Assembly: GCA_023418355.1 (NCBI GenBank)
Contig: JAEZZU010000007.1
Span: 1-5,123 of the forward strand
Length of the DNA: 5,123 nt
Source of the DNA: Pseudomonadota bacterium
Lineage (GTDB): Bacteria; Pseudomonadota; Gammaproteobacteria; Burkholderiales; Burkholderiaceae_C
Reading direction: 5' to 3'
Numbering within the stretch: position 1 is the first letter of the stretch; each line of letters starts with the position of its first letter. Positions 1-5,123 of this stretch are shown one piece after another. The notes beneath the pieces were generated by a model. That model saw only the letters and a list, made by a program, of their open reading frames with translations. It had not been told where the DNA came from and searched no databases. A program made the translations under genes and the position numbers.

Positions 1-1172
1 CCCTGGCTGCACGTGCAGCCAAGATGAACTCCTCCGCGATCCGTGAAATCCTGAAGCTGACTGACCGCCCCGGCATCATCAGCATGGCCGGTGGCCTGCC
101 CTCGCCCGCCAGTTTCCCGATCTCTGCCTTCACCCAAGCTTGCAACACCGTGATGGAGCGTGATGGTGCCGCCGCACTGCAGTACTCCACCACCGAAGGT
201 TTCCCTGCACTGCGTCAGGCGATTGCCGACTTCCTGCCCTGGGATGTGAACCCCGACCAGATCCTGATCACCACCGGCAGCCAGCAGGCGCTGGACCTGA
301 TCGGCAAGGTCTTCCTGGACAAGGACAGCCGCATCCTGGTCGAAAAGCCCACCTATCTGGGTGCGCTGCAGGCCTTCACACCGTTTGAACCTCTGCCTGT
401 CGGCGTGAACAGCGATGACGAAGGCATGCTGATCGACGACTTCGCCGCCAAGGTAGGCACGGGTGAGAACAAGGCCCGTCTGGCCTATGTGCTGCCCAAC
501 TTCCAGAACCCCACAGGCCGCACCATGACCGAAGAGCGTCGCCAGGCGCTGGTGGAAAAGGCCAAGGAACTGGACATCCCTCTGATCGAAGACAACCCCT
601 ACGGTGACCTGTGGTACGAAGGCGAGCCTCCGCTGCCCCTGGCTGCACGCAACCCCGAGGGCGTGATCTACATGGGTTCGTTCTCCAAGGTGCTGGCACC
701 CGGTCTGCGCGTGGGCTTCATCGTCGCGCCCAAGTCGGTCTACGGCAAGCTGACACAGGCCAAGCAGGCCGCTGACCTGCACAGCCCCAGCTTCAACCAG
801 CGCGTGGTCGCAGAAGTCATGAAGGACGGCTTCCTGCACAGCCACATCCCCACCATCCGCGCCATGTACAAGGTACAGCGCGACGTGATGCTGATGGCGC
901 TGGAAACCGAAATGGAAGGTCTGGACGTGACCTGGACACGCCCCGTCGGCGGCATGTTCCTGTGGGTGCGCCTGCCCAAGGGCATGGACGCCCAGGTGCT
1001 GCTGGCCGAAGCCGTGGAACGCGGCATGGCCTTTGTGCCCGGTGCGCCTTTCTACGCCGATGAGGCCGAAACCAACACCCTGCGCCTGTCCTATGTGACC
1101 GTCTCGCCCGAGCAGATCCGCCAGGGCGTGGCTGCACTGGCCGACGCAATTCGCGCCCTGCAAGCCAAGTAA
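1..1172 (+). CDS. PLP-dependent aminotransferase, class I/II fold type I (2-aminoadipate/KAT II-like), 5' partial
   Basis: This is a cytosolic transaminase that moves an amino group between an amino acid and a 2-oxo acid using pyridoxal phosphate. Numbering from the ATG at 24, the sequence shows AGGLPSP near residues 22-28 (substrate-arm motif of the LysN/KAT II group), NPTG at 162-165 (cofactor-ring Asn), D190 in EDNPYGD (pairs with the pyridine nitrogen) with Y193, the Schiff-base lysine K222 in SFSK, and R354 in LRLSY (binds the substrate carboxylate). All key residues are present. The frame stays open to the left edge (first full codon at 3, reading LAARAAK before the methionine), and relatives have about 8-15 residues before the SSAIREIL block. 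No Shine-Dalgarno precedes the ATG at 24, so the true start is probably just outside the window. An intrinsic terminator follows the stop. Substrate is not decidable here: 2-aminoadipate, aromatic and branched-chain amino acids are all possible. The family call is secure. Confidence 0.95.
   Translation, partial: LAARAAKMNSSAIREILKLTDRPGIISMAGGLPSPASFPISAFTQACNTVMERDGAAALQYSTTEGFPALRQAIADFLPWDVNPDQILITTGSQQALDLIGKVFLDKDSRILVEKPTYLGALQAFTPFEPLPVGVNSDDEGMLIDDFAAKVGTGENKARLAYVLPNFQNPTGRTMTEERRQALVEKAKELDIPLIEDNPYGDLWYEGEPPLPLAARNPEGVIYMGSFSKVLAPGLRVGFIVAPKSVYGKLTQAKQAADLHSPSFNQRVVAEVMKDGFLHSHIPTIRAMYKVQRDVMLMALETEMEGLDVTWTRPVGGMFLWVRLPKGMDAQVLLAEAVERGMAFVPGAPFYADEAETNTLRLSYVTVSPEQIRQGVAALADAIRALQAK
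4..21. repeat. 18-bp perfect palindrome (TGGCTGCAC/GTGCAGCCA)
   Basis: The two 9-base arms are exact reverse complements with no spacer, centred on CACGTG. If the aminotransferase begins upstream of the window, these bases encode LAARAA and the symmetry may be a by-product of alanine-rich codon use. If the gene begins at the ATG at 24, the palindrome would sit directly before the start and could be an operator. I favour the coding reading. Confidence 0.6.
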
Positions 1173-1218
1173 TTGGCTGCGCGGCCTGCGCTACGGCAGC
1201 AGGTGGCGTATCGTTCTC

Positions 1219-1254
1219 AGCGCACAGTCTGCAAAGGCTGTGCGCTTTTTCTTT
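1219..1254 (+). terminator. Intrinsic (Rho-independent) terminator of the aminotransferase gene
   Basis: A 12-bp stem pairs 1219-1230 with 1235-1246. It includes the perfect GCGCACAG/CTGTGCGC core and one T-G wobble at 1228/1237. The loop is GCAA, a stable GNRA-type tetraloop. TTTTTCTTT follows at 1246-1254. It lies 46 bases after the aminotransferase stop and 20 bases before the next ATG, so it should uncouple the PhzF-like gene from upstream transcription. Confidence 0.9.
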
Positions 1255-1262
1255 GGTCTCTG

Positions 1263-1268
1263 AATACT
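1263..1268 (+). promoter_or_regulatory. Candidate -10 box (AATACT), leaderless-type, for the PhzF-family gene
   Basis: AATACT matches four of six positions of TATAAT and ends 6 bases before the ATG at 1275. No Shine-Dalgarno is visible. The upstream terminator implies a fresh promoter is needed in this short gap. No good -35 is seen: the expected position falls in the terminator's 3' arm. The evidence is weak alone and gains weight from the same spacing at other starts in the window. Confidence 0.35.
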
Positions 1269-1274
1269 TCTTCC

Positions 1275-2216
1275 ATGCACAGCTCCAGCCCCATCCAGCG
1301 CCCCTTCATGACTGTCGACGTTTTCACCGCCACACCTTACAAGGGCAACCCGGTGGCCGTGGTGCTGGATGCCACAGGGCTGGACACAGCGCAGATGCAG
1401 GCCTTCGCGCGCTGGACCAATCTGTCCGAAACCACCTTTGTGCTGCCGCCCAGCGAAGCTGCGCGCGCGCTGGGTGCGGACTACCGCGTGCGCATCTTCA
1501 CACCAGCCGCTGAAATGCCTTTTGCGGGCCACCCCACGCTGGGCACCTGCCACGCCTGGCTGGCACACGATGGCCAGCCACAGCAGCAGGGACGCATCGT
1601 GCAGGAATGCACCAAGGGGCTGATCACCATCGAGCGCACAGCCGATGGTCTGTCCTTCGCCAACCCGGCAACCAGCGCCATTCCATTGCCCGCCAATCTG
1701 CATGAAATCTACGCTGCCGTCGGCATCACCACCGAGCAGGTCATCGACGCAGCCTACCTGGACAACGGCCCCCACTGGCTATGCCTGCTGCTGGACAGCC
1801 CGGACACCGTGCTGGCGCTCGAGCCGGATCTGGCACGCATCAAGGAACTGGATCACAAGGTGGGCGTAGCAGCGCTCTATCAGGATGGTGACGCTACGCC
1901 GCTGATTGGCCGTGCCTGCCGCGAAGCCGAGGCGTTTTCTACCGGCCTGCGCGCTGAGCACGCACCATCGGCCCAGGCGCAACTCGAAGTGCGCGCCTTT
2001 TCCACCACGGGCGTGGAAGACCCTGTCACCGGCAGCCTCAACGGCAGTCTGGCGCAATGGCTGCTCAGCCAGGGCCATCTGCAGGCCCCTTACATGGCCA
2101 ACCAGGGCGCATGCGTGGGCCGCGACGGCTGGGTCTCCATCCGTCAGGATGCCGCAGAGCAAGTCTGGGTGGGCGGCCAGACTGTCACCTGCGTGCAAGG
2201 CAGCGTCACGCTGTAA
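1275..2216 (+). CDS. PhzF family isomerase/epimerase-like protein
   Basis: This 313-residue protein belongs to the PhzF/YddE family, which has the diaminopimelate-epimerase-like two-lobed fold and needs no cofactor. Numbered from the ATG at 1275, it shows VDVFTATPYKGNPVAVV near the N-terminus, the catalytic glutamate E52 in NLSETTFV, GHPTLGT at 85-91, and D249 in the EDPVTGS signature that binds substrate in the second lobe. Both catalytic acids are kept and the length is typical, so it should be active. In phenazine producers PhzF isomerises dihydro-3-hydroxyanthranilate. No other phenazine genes are here, so the substrate is unknown. The open frame extends left to 1173, but that extension runs through the terminator, so the start must be 1275 or 1308 (beginning MTVDVF). 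Neither has a clear ribosome site. I chose 1275 because of the -10-like box before it and because relatives carry some residues before VDVF. Confidence 0.92.
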   Translation: MHSSSPIQRPFMTVDVFTATPYKGNPVAVVLDATGLDTAQMQAFARWTNLSETTFVLPPSEAARALGADYRVRIFTPAAEMPFAGHPTLGTCHAWLAHDGQPQQQGRIVQECTKGLITIERTADGLSFANPATSAIPLPANLHEIYAAVGITTEQVIDAAYLDNGPHWLCLLLDSPDTVLALEPDLARIKELDHKVGVAALYQDGDATPLIGRACREAEAFSTGLRAEHAPSAQAQLEVRAFSTTGVEDPVTGSLNGSLAQWLLSQGHLQAPYMANQGACVGRDGWVSIRQDAAEQVWVGGQTVTCVQGSVTL

Positions 2217-2265
2217 GACCACAGCCTGTGCTGTAGCGCAGGCGACTCCCGGGCTGCCTGTGGTC
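2217..2265 (+). terminator. Nested inverted repeat after the PhzF-family stop codon, possible terminator without a T-tract
   Basis: Immediately after the TAA, GACCACAG (2217-2224) pairs perfectly with CTGTGGTC (2258-2265). Inside it, GCCTGTGC (2224-2231) pairs with GCGCAGGC (2236-2243), with one T-G wobble and a TGTA loop. The two stems share only base 2224. No T-run follows, so it is not a canonical intrinsic terminator. It could stall polymerase, block 3' exonucleases, or act with Rho. The pairing is certain; the role is inferred. Confidence 0.45.
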
Positions 2266-2298
2266 ACCAGGACGACAGCCCGCGCCCATGCGCTTGCC

Positions 2299-2304
2299 CA
2301 CAAT
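2299..2304 (+). promoter_or_regulatory. Candidate -10 box (CACAAT), leaderless-type, for the histidine phosphatase gene
   Basis: CACAAT resembles TATAAT (four of six) and ends 8 bases before the ATG at 2313. Transcription would therefore begin at or next to the start codon. No Shine-Dalgarno is visible. The same CACAATCCCT string occurs before the MATE gene. No strong -35 is seen. Confidence 0.4.
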
Positions 2305-2312
2305 CCCTGCGC

Positions 2313-2987
2313 ATGGGAACCATCTACCTTGTACGCCACGGCCAGGCGTCTTTCGGGGCCGACAACTATGACCAGCTCAGCGCACTGGGCCTGCAGCAGG
2401 CACAGCAGCTGGGGCGCTACTGGCAGGAGCGCGGCATGCGCTTTGATGCGGTCTACACCGGCACGCTGCAGCGACATGTGCAGACGCTGGCGGGCATACA
2501 GGACAGCCTGCCCGGCCTGCCTACGGCGCAGCAACTGCCTGCCCTGAATGAGTACGACAGCCACGCGCTGATACGCTGCATACAGGCAGAACCCATAGGC
2601 CCTGCTGACACACCGGAAGCATTCAAGGCCCACTTTCGCCTGCTGTGCGATGCACTGGCGCAATGGATGGCAGGCGTCATCTCCCCCGAAGGCATGCCAA
2701 GCTGGCAAGCGTTTGCCGATGGGGTGCGCCAGTCGCTGGAGCAGATGCGCCAGCAGCACCATGCAGGCCATGTGCTGGTGGTCAGCAGCGGCGGCCCCAT
2801 TGCCACGGCCATCAGCTCAGTGCTGAGCACTTCGCCCGAAGTGGCCATTGCCCTCAATATGCGCATCCGCAATACCGCCATTACCGAGCTGAGCATGAGC
2901 GCCAAGCGCCTGATGCTGCAAAGCTTCAACGCCCTGAACCATCTGGATGCGACGCCTGAAACACGCGACTGGGCAACGTTTGCCTGA
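2313..2987 (+). CDS. Histidine phosphatase family protein (phosphoglycerate-mutase-like, branch 1)
   Basis: This 224-residue cytosolic protein forms a phosphohistidine intermediate during phosphoryl transfer or hydrolysis. The RHG signature is at residues 8-10 (VRHGQASFG), with H9 as the nucleophile. R54 in TGTLQRHVQT is the second phosphate-pocket arginine, and E80 in LNEYDS is the likely proton donor. The motif that normally carries the second catalytic histidine (VxHGG) reads VVSSGGPI here (156-163), with S159 where histidine is expected. Some relatives are known to vary at this site, so activity is not excluded, but the mechanism or substrate may differ from true mutases. The length fits the family and there is no signal peptide or membrane segment. 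It starts 96 bases after the PhzF-like gene, behind an inverted repeat, so it is probably its own unit. The substrate cannot be named. The family call is firm. Confidence 0.9.
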   Translation: MGTIYLVRHGQASFGADNYDQLSALGLQQAQQLGRYWQERGMRFDAVYTGTLQRHVQTLAGIQDSLPGLPTAQQLPALNEYDSHALIRCIQAEPIGPADTPEAFKAHFRLLCDALAQWMAGVISPEGMPSWQAFADGVRQSLEQMRQQHHAGHVLVVSSGGPIATAISSVLSTSPEVAIALNMRIRNTAITELSMSAKRLMLQSFNALNHLDATPETRDWATFA

Positions 2988-3064
2988 GCCCTCATTGCGC
3001 AACAATGCCTGCAGCAAGCAGCCTTTGAGGCAGGGCAAAACGATGGCAAGTCGCGGCTTTGGCT

Positions 3065-3090
3065 GACCTGCCATGTGCAACGACCTGTCA
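3065..3090 (+). repeat. Imperfect direct repeat GACCTGCCA / GACCTGTCA
   Basis: Two 9-base copies with one mismatch begin at 3065 and 3082, 17 bases apart. The second ends 11 bases before the CACAAT box of the next gene. The position suits a regulator site, but the copies are short and may be chance. Confidence 0.3.
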
Positions 3091-3101
3091 CAGTGAAGGC
3101 G

Positions 3102-3107
3102 CACAAT
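3102..3107 (+). promoter_or_regulatory. Candidate -10 box (CACAAT) for the hypothetical gene, with a short leader
   Basis: The same CACAAT hexamer seen before two other genes lies 26 bases before the ATG at 3134. Transcription would begin near 3114 and give a leader of about 20 bases that contains the GGAG ribosome site. The -35 is not convincing. Confidence 0.4.
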
Positions 3108-3124
3108 GGTCTTCCTGTCCTGAT

Positions 3125-3128
3125 GGAG
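3125..3128 (+). promoter_or_regulatory. Shine-Dalgarno site (GGAG) that fixes the start at 3134
   Basis: GGAG lies 5 bases before the ATG at 3134 and selects this start over the open frame extending left to 3059. It is the only clear ribosome site among the five gene starts visible in the window. Confidence 0.7.
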
Positions 3129-3133
3129 ACCGT

Positions 3134-3703
3134 ATGCCTTCTCGCTTTGCCCAGGGAGTCCCTGTACCCTTGCCACCCGCTTCCACCCTCGAACGCTGGA
3201 ACCGCCTGAGTGAAGGTCAGCCATGGGTGTGCCTGCAGCTGTCTGCGCACGACAGCCTGCTCCTGGTCTGTGCACAGCCCGGCATGGGTGCAGCACCTGG
3301 TGGCATGTATTTACCACTGGGGCTAGACCTGCTGGTACAGCAGGTGTTTGCGGGCAAGATGCCCAACGAGGCACAGCTGGAACACGGCATCATGCTGGTG
3401 GAAGACACCATCATGCCGCTGGCTGCACAGATCCCCGCGCACAGCGTGCTGCTACTGCACGACCCCGTCCTGCGCGAAATGGGGCGCAGTGCCTTGGGCA
3501 GCGCACGCGCCACCACCCGCAGTCTGCGCCGCGAGGCGGTGGAAACACTGTTCAACCTGCTGGCCATGCAGGCCGCACATCCATCCGTGCCACACCACGA
3601 TGTGCCACAGACGCCGCAAGCGGCGGCGGCACTGCTCATCCTGCGTGAAGTGCTGCACCACTGGCAGCTGCCCATGCTGTATCTGGATCAAGCCAACGGC
3701 TGA
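3134..3703 (+). CDS. Hypothetical protein, 189 residues, family not recognised
   Basis: I do not recognise this protein. It is soluble-looking, with no signal peptide, membrane segment or cysteine cluster. Three parts are visible. Residues about 1-60 have a proline-rich start followed by a strand-like hydrophobic stretch (WVCLQL, SLLLVCAQP). Residues about 70-115 include VFAGKMPNEAQLEHG and MLVEDTIMPLAAQIP. Residues about 119-189 are helical, with a basic patch (ARATTRSLRRE) followed by leucine- and alanine-rich helices ending LREVLHHWQLPMLYL. The coding frame is supported by CDS-like third-position GC, a good ribosome site and a start 26 bases after a -10-like box. The 146-base gap from the phosphatase gene suggests independent transcription. 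Its 3' end overlaps the convergent creatininase-family gene by 16 bases. No function is proposed. It is a real gene with good probability. Confidence 0.8.
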   Translation: MPSRFAQGVPVPLPPASTLERWNRLSEGQPWVCLQLSAHDSLLLVCAQPGMGAAPGGMYLPLGLDLLVQQVFAGKMPNEAQLEHGIMLVEDTIMPLAAQIPAHSVLLLHDPVLREMGRSALGSARATTRSLRREAVETLFNLLAMQAAHPSVPHHDVPQTPQAAAALLILREVLHHWQLPMLYLDQANG

Positions 3704-4578
3704 GGCTGCGCACCCACAGTGTCCGCAGGCAGGGCATGAATTTCGGCACACAGCTGCGCCAGGCTGGCGGCTGCGCCCTGCACCAGCGCCTGCCCGCGCG
3801 CTGCATCCGCCGCCGCCGCATTGCCGGCCGCACCGCGGGGGTTGTAGTCCTGCATGGCCCAGCCCAGCTTGGCACTTTTGCCATTGCCCAGAATGGGAAA
3901 ACGCTGGGCACGTAGCTCTGACGTGCTCGCAAAGTTGCGTGCATGTTCCATGCACACCAGCTCCGGGGCCAGGTGCAGCATCATGGAGGTTTCCGTTTCC
4001 CCGCCATGCACACCAAAACGGTGCTCATGCGCACTGAAGGCTTCGTTCACCCCGGCTGGCTGCGGCAGATTGAACCAGCTGCTGTGATAGACCAGCAGCC
4101 CGCACTGCATGCGCAGCTGGCGCGCCACGATGTCCATGCTGCTCACATTGCCACCGTGGGCATTGAAGATCAGCAGCTTCTTCACCCCGGCGCGTGCCAC
4201 ACAGGCACCCAGCTCCGTCCAGACCGCCAGCAAGGTGGCCGGGGACAGGCTCAGCGTGCCGGCGTAGTCCTGGTGCTCCAGGCTCAGCCCCACCGACTGC
4301 GTGGGCAGCACCAGCACCGGCACATCGGCCGCAACCTGCGGCAGTGCGGCATCCACAATGCCTTCCACCAGCGCCGTATCGACCTTGAGCGGCAGGTGCG
4401 GCCCATGCTGCTCCACCGCGCCCACGGGCAGAATGGCCACCGTCTGCGCCGCCAGCCCGCTGCGCTGGGCCAGCGCAAAGTCGCGTGCTGACACATCGGC
4501 CCAGCGCCTGGAAGGCCATGCCTGCAATGCGGCAGCATCTGCCATATCAGAAGAAAAAGAGGTGGTGTTTGCGCACAT
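3688..4578 (-). CDS. Creatininase family protein (metal-dependent amidohydrolase)
   Basis: This 296-residue protein belongs to the creatininase family, cytosolic hydrolases that open cyclic amides or formamides with a two-metal centre. From the ATG at 4578 it shows PVGAVEQHGPHLPLKVDT at 51-68. E56, H58 and D67 have the same spacing as the creatininase ligands E34, H36 and D45. H141 lies in NAHGGN and E194 in HGGETETS, completing the metal set. The family block W..QDYNPRGAAGN follows at 240-253. All ligands are intact, so it is probably active. Besides creatininase, the family includes mycofactocin-pathway MftE and formamide hydrolases such as ArfB; nothing nearby picks one. There are no creatinase or sarcosine oxidase genes in view. 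An alternative start is the methionine at residue 12 (4545). I prefer 4578 because a -10-like box lies 6 bases upstream and neither start has a ribosome site. It is divergent from the MATE gene and overlaps the convergent hypothetical gene by 16 bases. Confidence 0.93.
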   Translation of the reverse strand: MCANTTSFSSDMADAAALQAWPSRRWADVSARDFALAQRSGLAAQTVAILPVGAVEQHGPHLPLKVDTALVEGIVDAALPQVAADVPVLVLPTQSVGLSLEHQDYAGTLSLSPATLLAVWTELGACVARAGVKKLLIFNAHGGNVSSMDIVARQLRMQCGLLVYHSSWFNLPQPAGVNEAFSAHEHRFGVHGGETETSMMLHLAPELVCMEHARNFASTSELRAQRFPILGNGKSAKLGWAMQDYNPRGAAGNAAAADAARGQALVQGAAASLAQLCAEIHALPADTVGAQPQPLA

Positions 4579-4584
4579 GCTGCA

Positions 4585-4590
4585 ATCTTA
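4585..4590 (-). promoter_or_regulatory. Candidate -10 box (TAAGAT), leaderless-type, for the creatininase-family gene
   Basis: On the minus strand TAAGAT (five of six to TATAAT) ends exactly 6 bases before the ATG at 4578, and no Shine-Dalgarno lies between. This fits transcription starting at the start codon. The expected -35 position reads CGCCCA and is poor, so an activator may be needed. Confidence 0.45.
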
Positions 4591-4624
4591 GGCGCTGTCC
4601 GGCAGACTGGGCGCACGATCTGAC

Positions 4625-4630
4625 CACAAT
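4625..4630 (+). promoter_or_regulatory. Candidate -10 box (CACAAT), leaderless-type, for the MATE gene
   Basis: CACAAT ends 6 bases before the ATG at 4637 with no room for a ribosome site. It shares the 10-mer CACAATCCCT with the phosphatase start. The 58-base gap to the divergent gene means the two promoters' -35 regions lie next to each other near 4602-4613. Confidence 0.45.
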
Positions 4631-4636
4631 CCCTCT

Positions 4637-5123
4637 ATGCCCTCCAGCCCTACCCGTGACCTGACCCAAGGCCCCATTGCCAGCACCCTGGTCGTTTTTG
4701 CATTGCCCATCCTCGCAGGCAATGTGCTGCAGTCCCTCAATGGCTCGGTCAACGCCATGTGGATTGGGCACTATCTGGGCGAAGCCGCCATCACCGCCAC
4801 GGCCAATGCCAACAACATCATGTTCCTGCTCATTGGCCTGGTGTTTGGCGTGGGCATGGCTGCCACCATCCTCGTCGCGCAAAGCATGGGGGCCAAAGAT
4901 TTGCAGCAGGCCCGCCGTGTCATGGGCAGCAGCGCCACGTTTTTTGGTCTGGCATCGGTAGGCATTGCGGCACTGGGCTACCCGCTGTCACGCCACATTC
5001 TGAACTGGATGGGCACGCCAGACGCAGCCTTGCCGCTGGCTGAAAGCTATCTGCGCGTCATCTTTCTGGCCATTCCGCTGCTGTACCTGTTTGCCTTTGT
5101 CTCGGCCATTTTGCGCGGTGCAG
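4637..5123 (+). CDS. MATE family efflux transporter, 3' partial
   Basis: This is an inner-membrane antiporter of the multidrug and toxic compound extrusion family, which exports cationic drugs or metabolites in exchange for Na+ or H+. The window holds the first 162 of an expected 440-480 residues, open to the right edge. The start is MPSSPTRDLTQGPIASTL. Hydrophobic segments fall at about 15-38 (LVVFALPILAGNVLQSLNG), 54-80 (ending GMAATILV), 97-118 and 138-158, matching helices 1-4. Family features visible are the ALPI..GN.LQSL helix 1, the MWIGHYLGEAAI turn before helix 2, and AQSMGAKD after it, where the first cytoplasmic loop begins. It is divergent from the creatininase-family gene, so co-regulation is possible but unproven. 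The DinF versus NorM subgroup cannot be settled from this fragment. The frame is uninterrupted, and family assignment is confident despite truncation. Confidence 0.92.
   Translation, partial: MPSSPTRDLTQGPIASTLVVFALPILAGNVLQSLNGSVNAMWIGHYLGEAAITATANANNIMFLLIGLVFGVGMAATILVAQSMGAKDLQQARRVMGSSATFFGLASVGIAALGYPLSRHILNWMGTPDAALPLAESYLRVIFLAIPLLYLFAFVSAILRGA

Noticed and set aside
638..651. Repeat of the window's first 13 bases (CCCTGGCTGCACG) inside the aminotransferase
   Set aside because: Both copies encode LAAR-type residues in common high-GC codons. This is best explained by codon use.
1173..1274. N-terminal extension of the PhzF-family frame back to 1173
   Set aside because: The extension would translate through the strong intrinsic terminator and does not resemble the family's N-terminus.
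1779..2771. Long minus-strand open frame of 330 codons spanning the PhzF-like and phosphatase genes
   Set aside because: It lies antisense to two well-supported genes and crosses their intergenic gap. The composition is that of a GC-rich shadow frame, with no recognisable motif or start signal.
2993..3037. Small hairpins after the phosphatase gene (CATTG/CAATG at 2993-3007, GCCT/AGGC at 3021-3031)
   Set aside because: The stems are only 4-5 bp and no T-run follows, so I cannot call a terminator.
3059..3133. N-terminal extension of the unknown gene back to 3059
   Set aside because: The ATG at 3134 has a good GGAG site and the extension covers the likely promoter.
4677..5043. Plus-strand open frames within 4677-4961 and 4759-5043
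   Set aside because: Both are out of frame with the MATE gene, whose uninterrupted membrane-protein frame starts at 4637.
1..5123. A novel multi-gene defence, mobile or biosynthetic system
   Set aside because: The recognised genes are common housekeeping or accessory enzyme families in separate transcription units. There is no shared regulator, mobile-element signature or composition shift tying them together.

Overview
The window looks like ordinary chromosomal DNA from a GC-rich betaproteobacterium. The codon usage (heavy CTG, GCC, GGC, CGC) and the style of the proteins suggest Comamonadaceae (Comamonas, Delftia or Acidovorax-like). That placement is an inference from appearance, not from a search. 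There are no tRNA or rRNA genes, transposase, phage gene, CRISPR array or compositional break.

Layout, left to right. (1) A fold-type I PLP aminotransferase on +, whose first codons lie before the window, ends at 1172. A very clean intrinsic terminator follows at 1219-1254. (2) A PhzF-family isomerase/epimerase-like gene on + runs 1275-2216 and is followed by a nested inverted repeat. (3) A histidine-phosphatase (phosphoglycerate-mutase-like) gene on + runs 2313-2987. (4) A 146-base spacer precedes a gene of unknown function on + (3134-3703). (5) A creatininase-family metal-dependent amidohydrolase on - (4578 down to 3688) converges on gene 4 and overlaps it tail to tail by 16 bases. (6) A MATE-family multidrug/cation antiporter on + starts at 4637, divergent from gene 5 across only 58 bases, and runs off the right edge.

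The genes do not form one obvious pathway. The terminator after gene 1, the inverted repeat after gene 2 and the candidate promoters before each start suggest several short transcription units rather than one operon. The most consistent unexplained pattern is at the gene starts. Four of the five visible starts lack a Shine-Dalgarno sequence and instead have a -10-like hexamer (CACAAT twice, TAAGAT, AATACT) ending 6 to 8 bases before the ATG, as expected for leaderless mRNAs. The fifth start has CACAAT farther upstream plus a normal GGAG ribosome site. I see no convincing new multi-gene system here. The second-look items are the start pattern, an 18-bp perfect palindrome at the left edge, the missing second catalytic histidine in the phosphatase, and the unassigned 189-residue protein.
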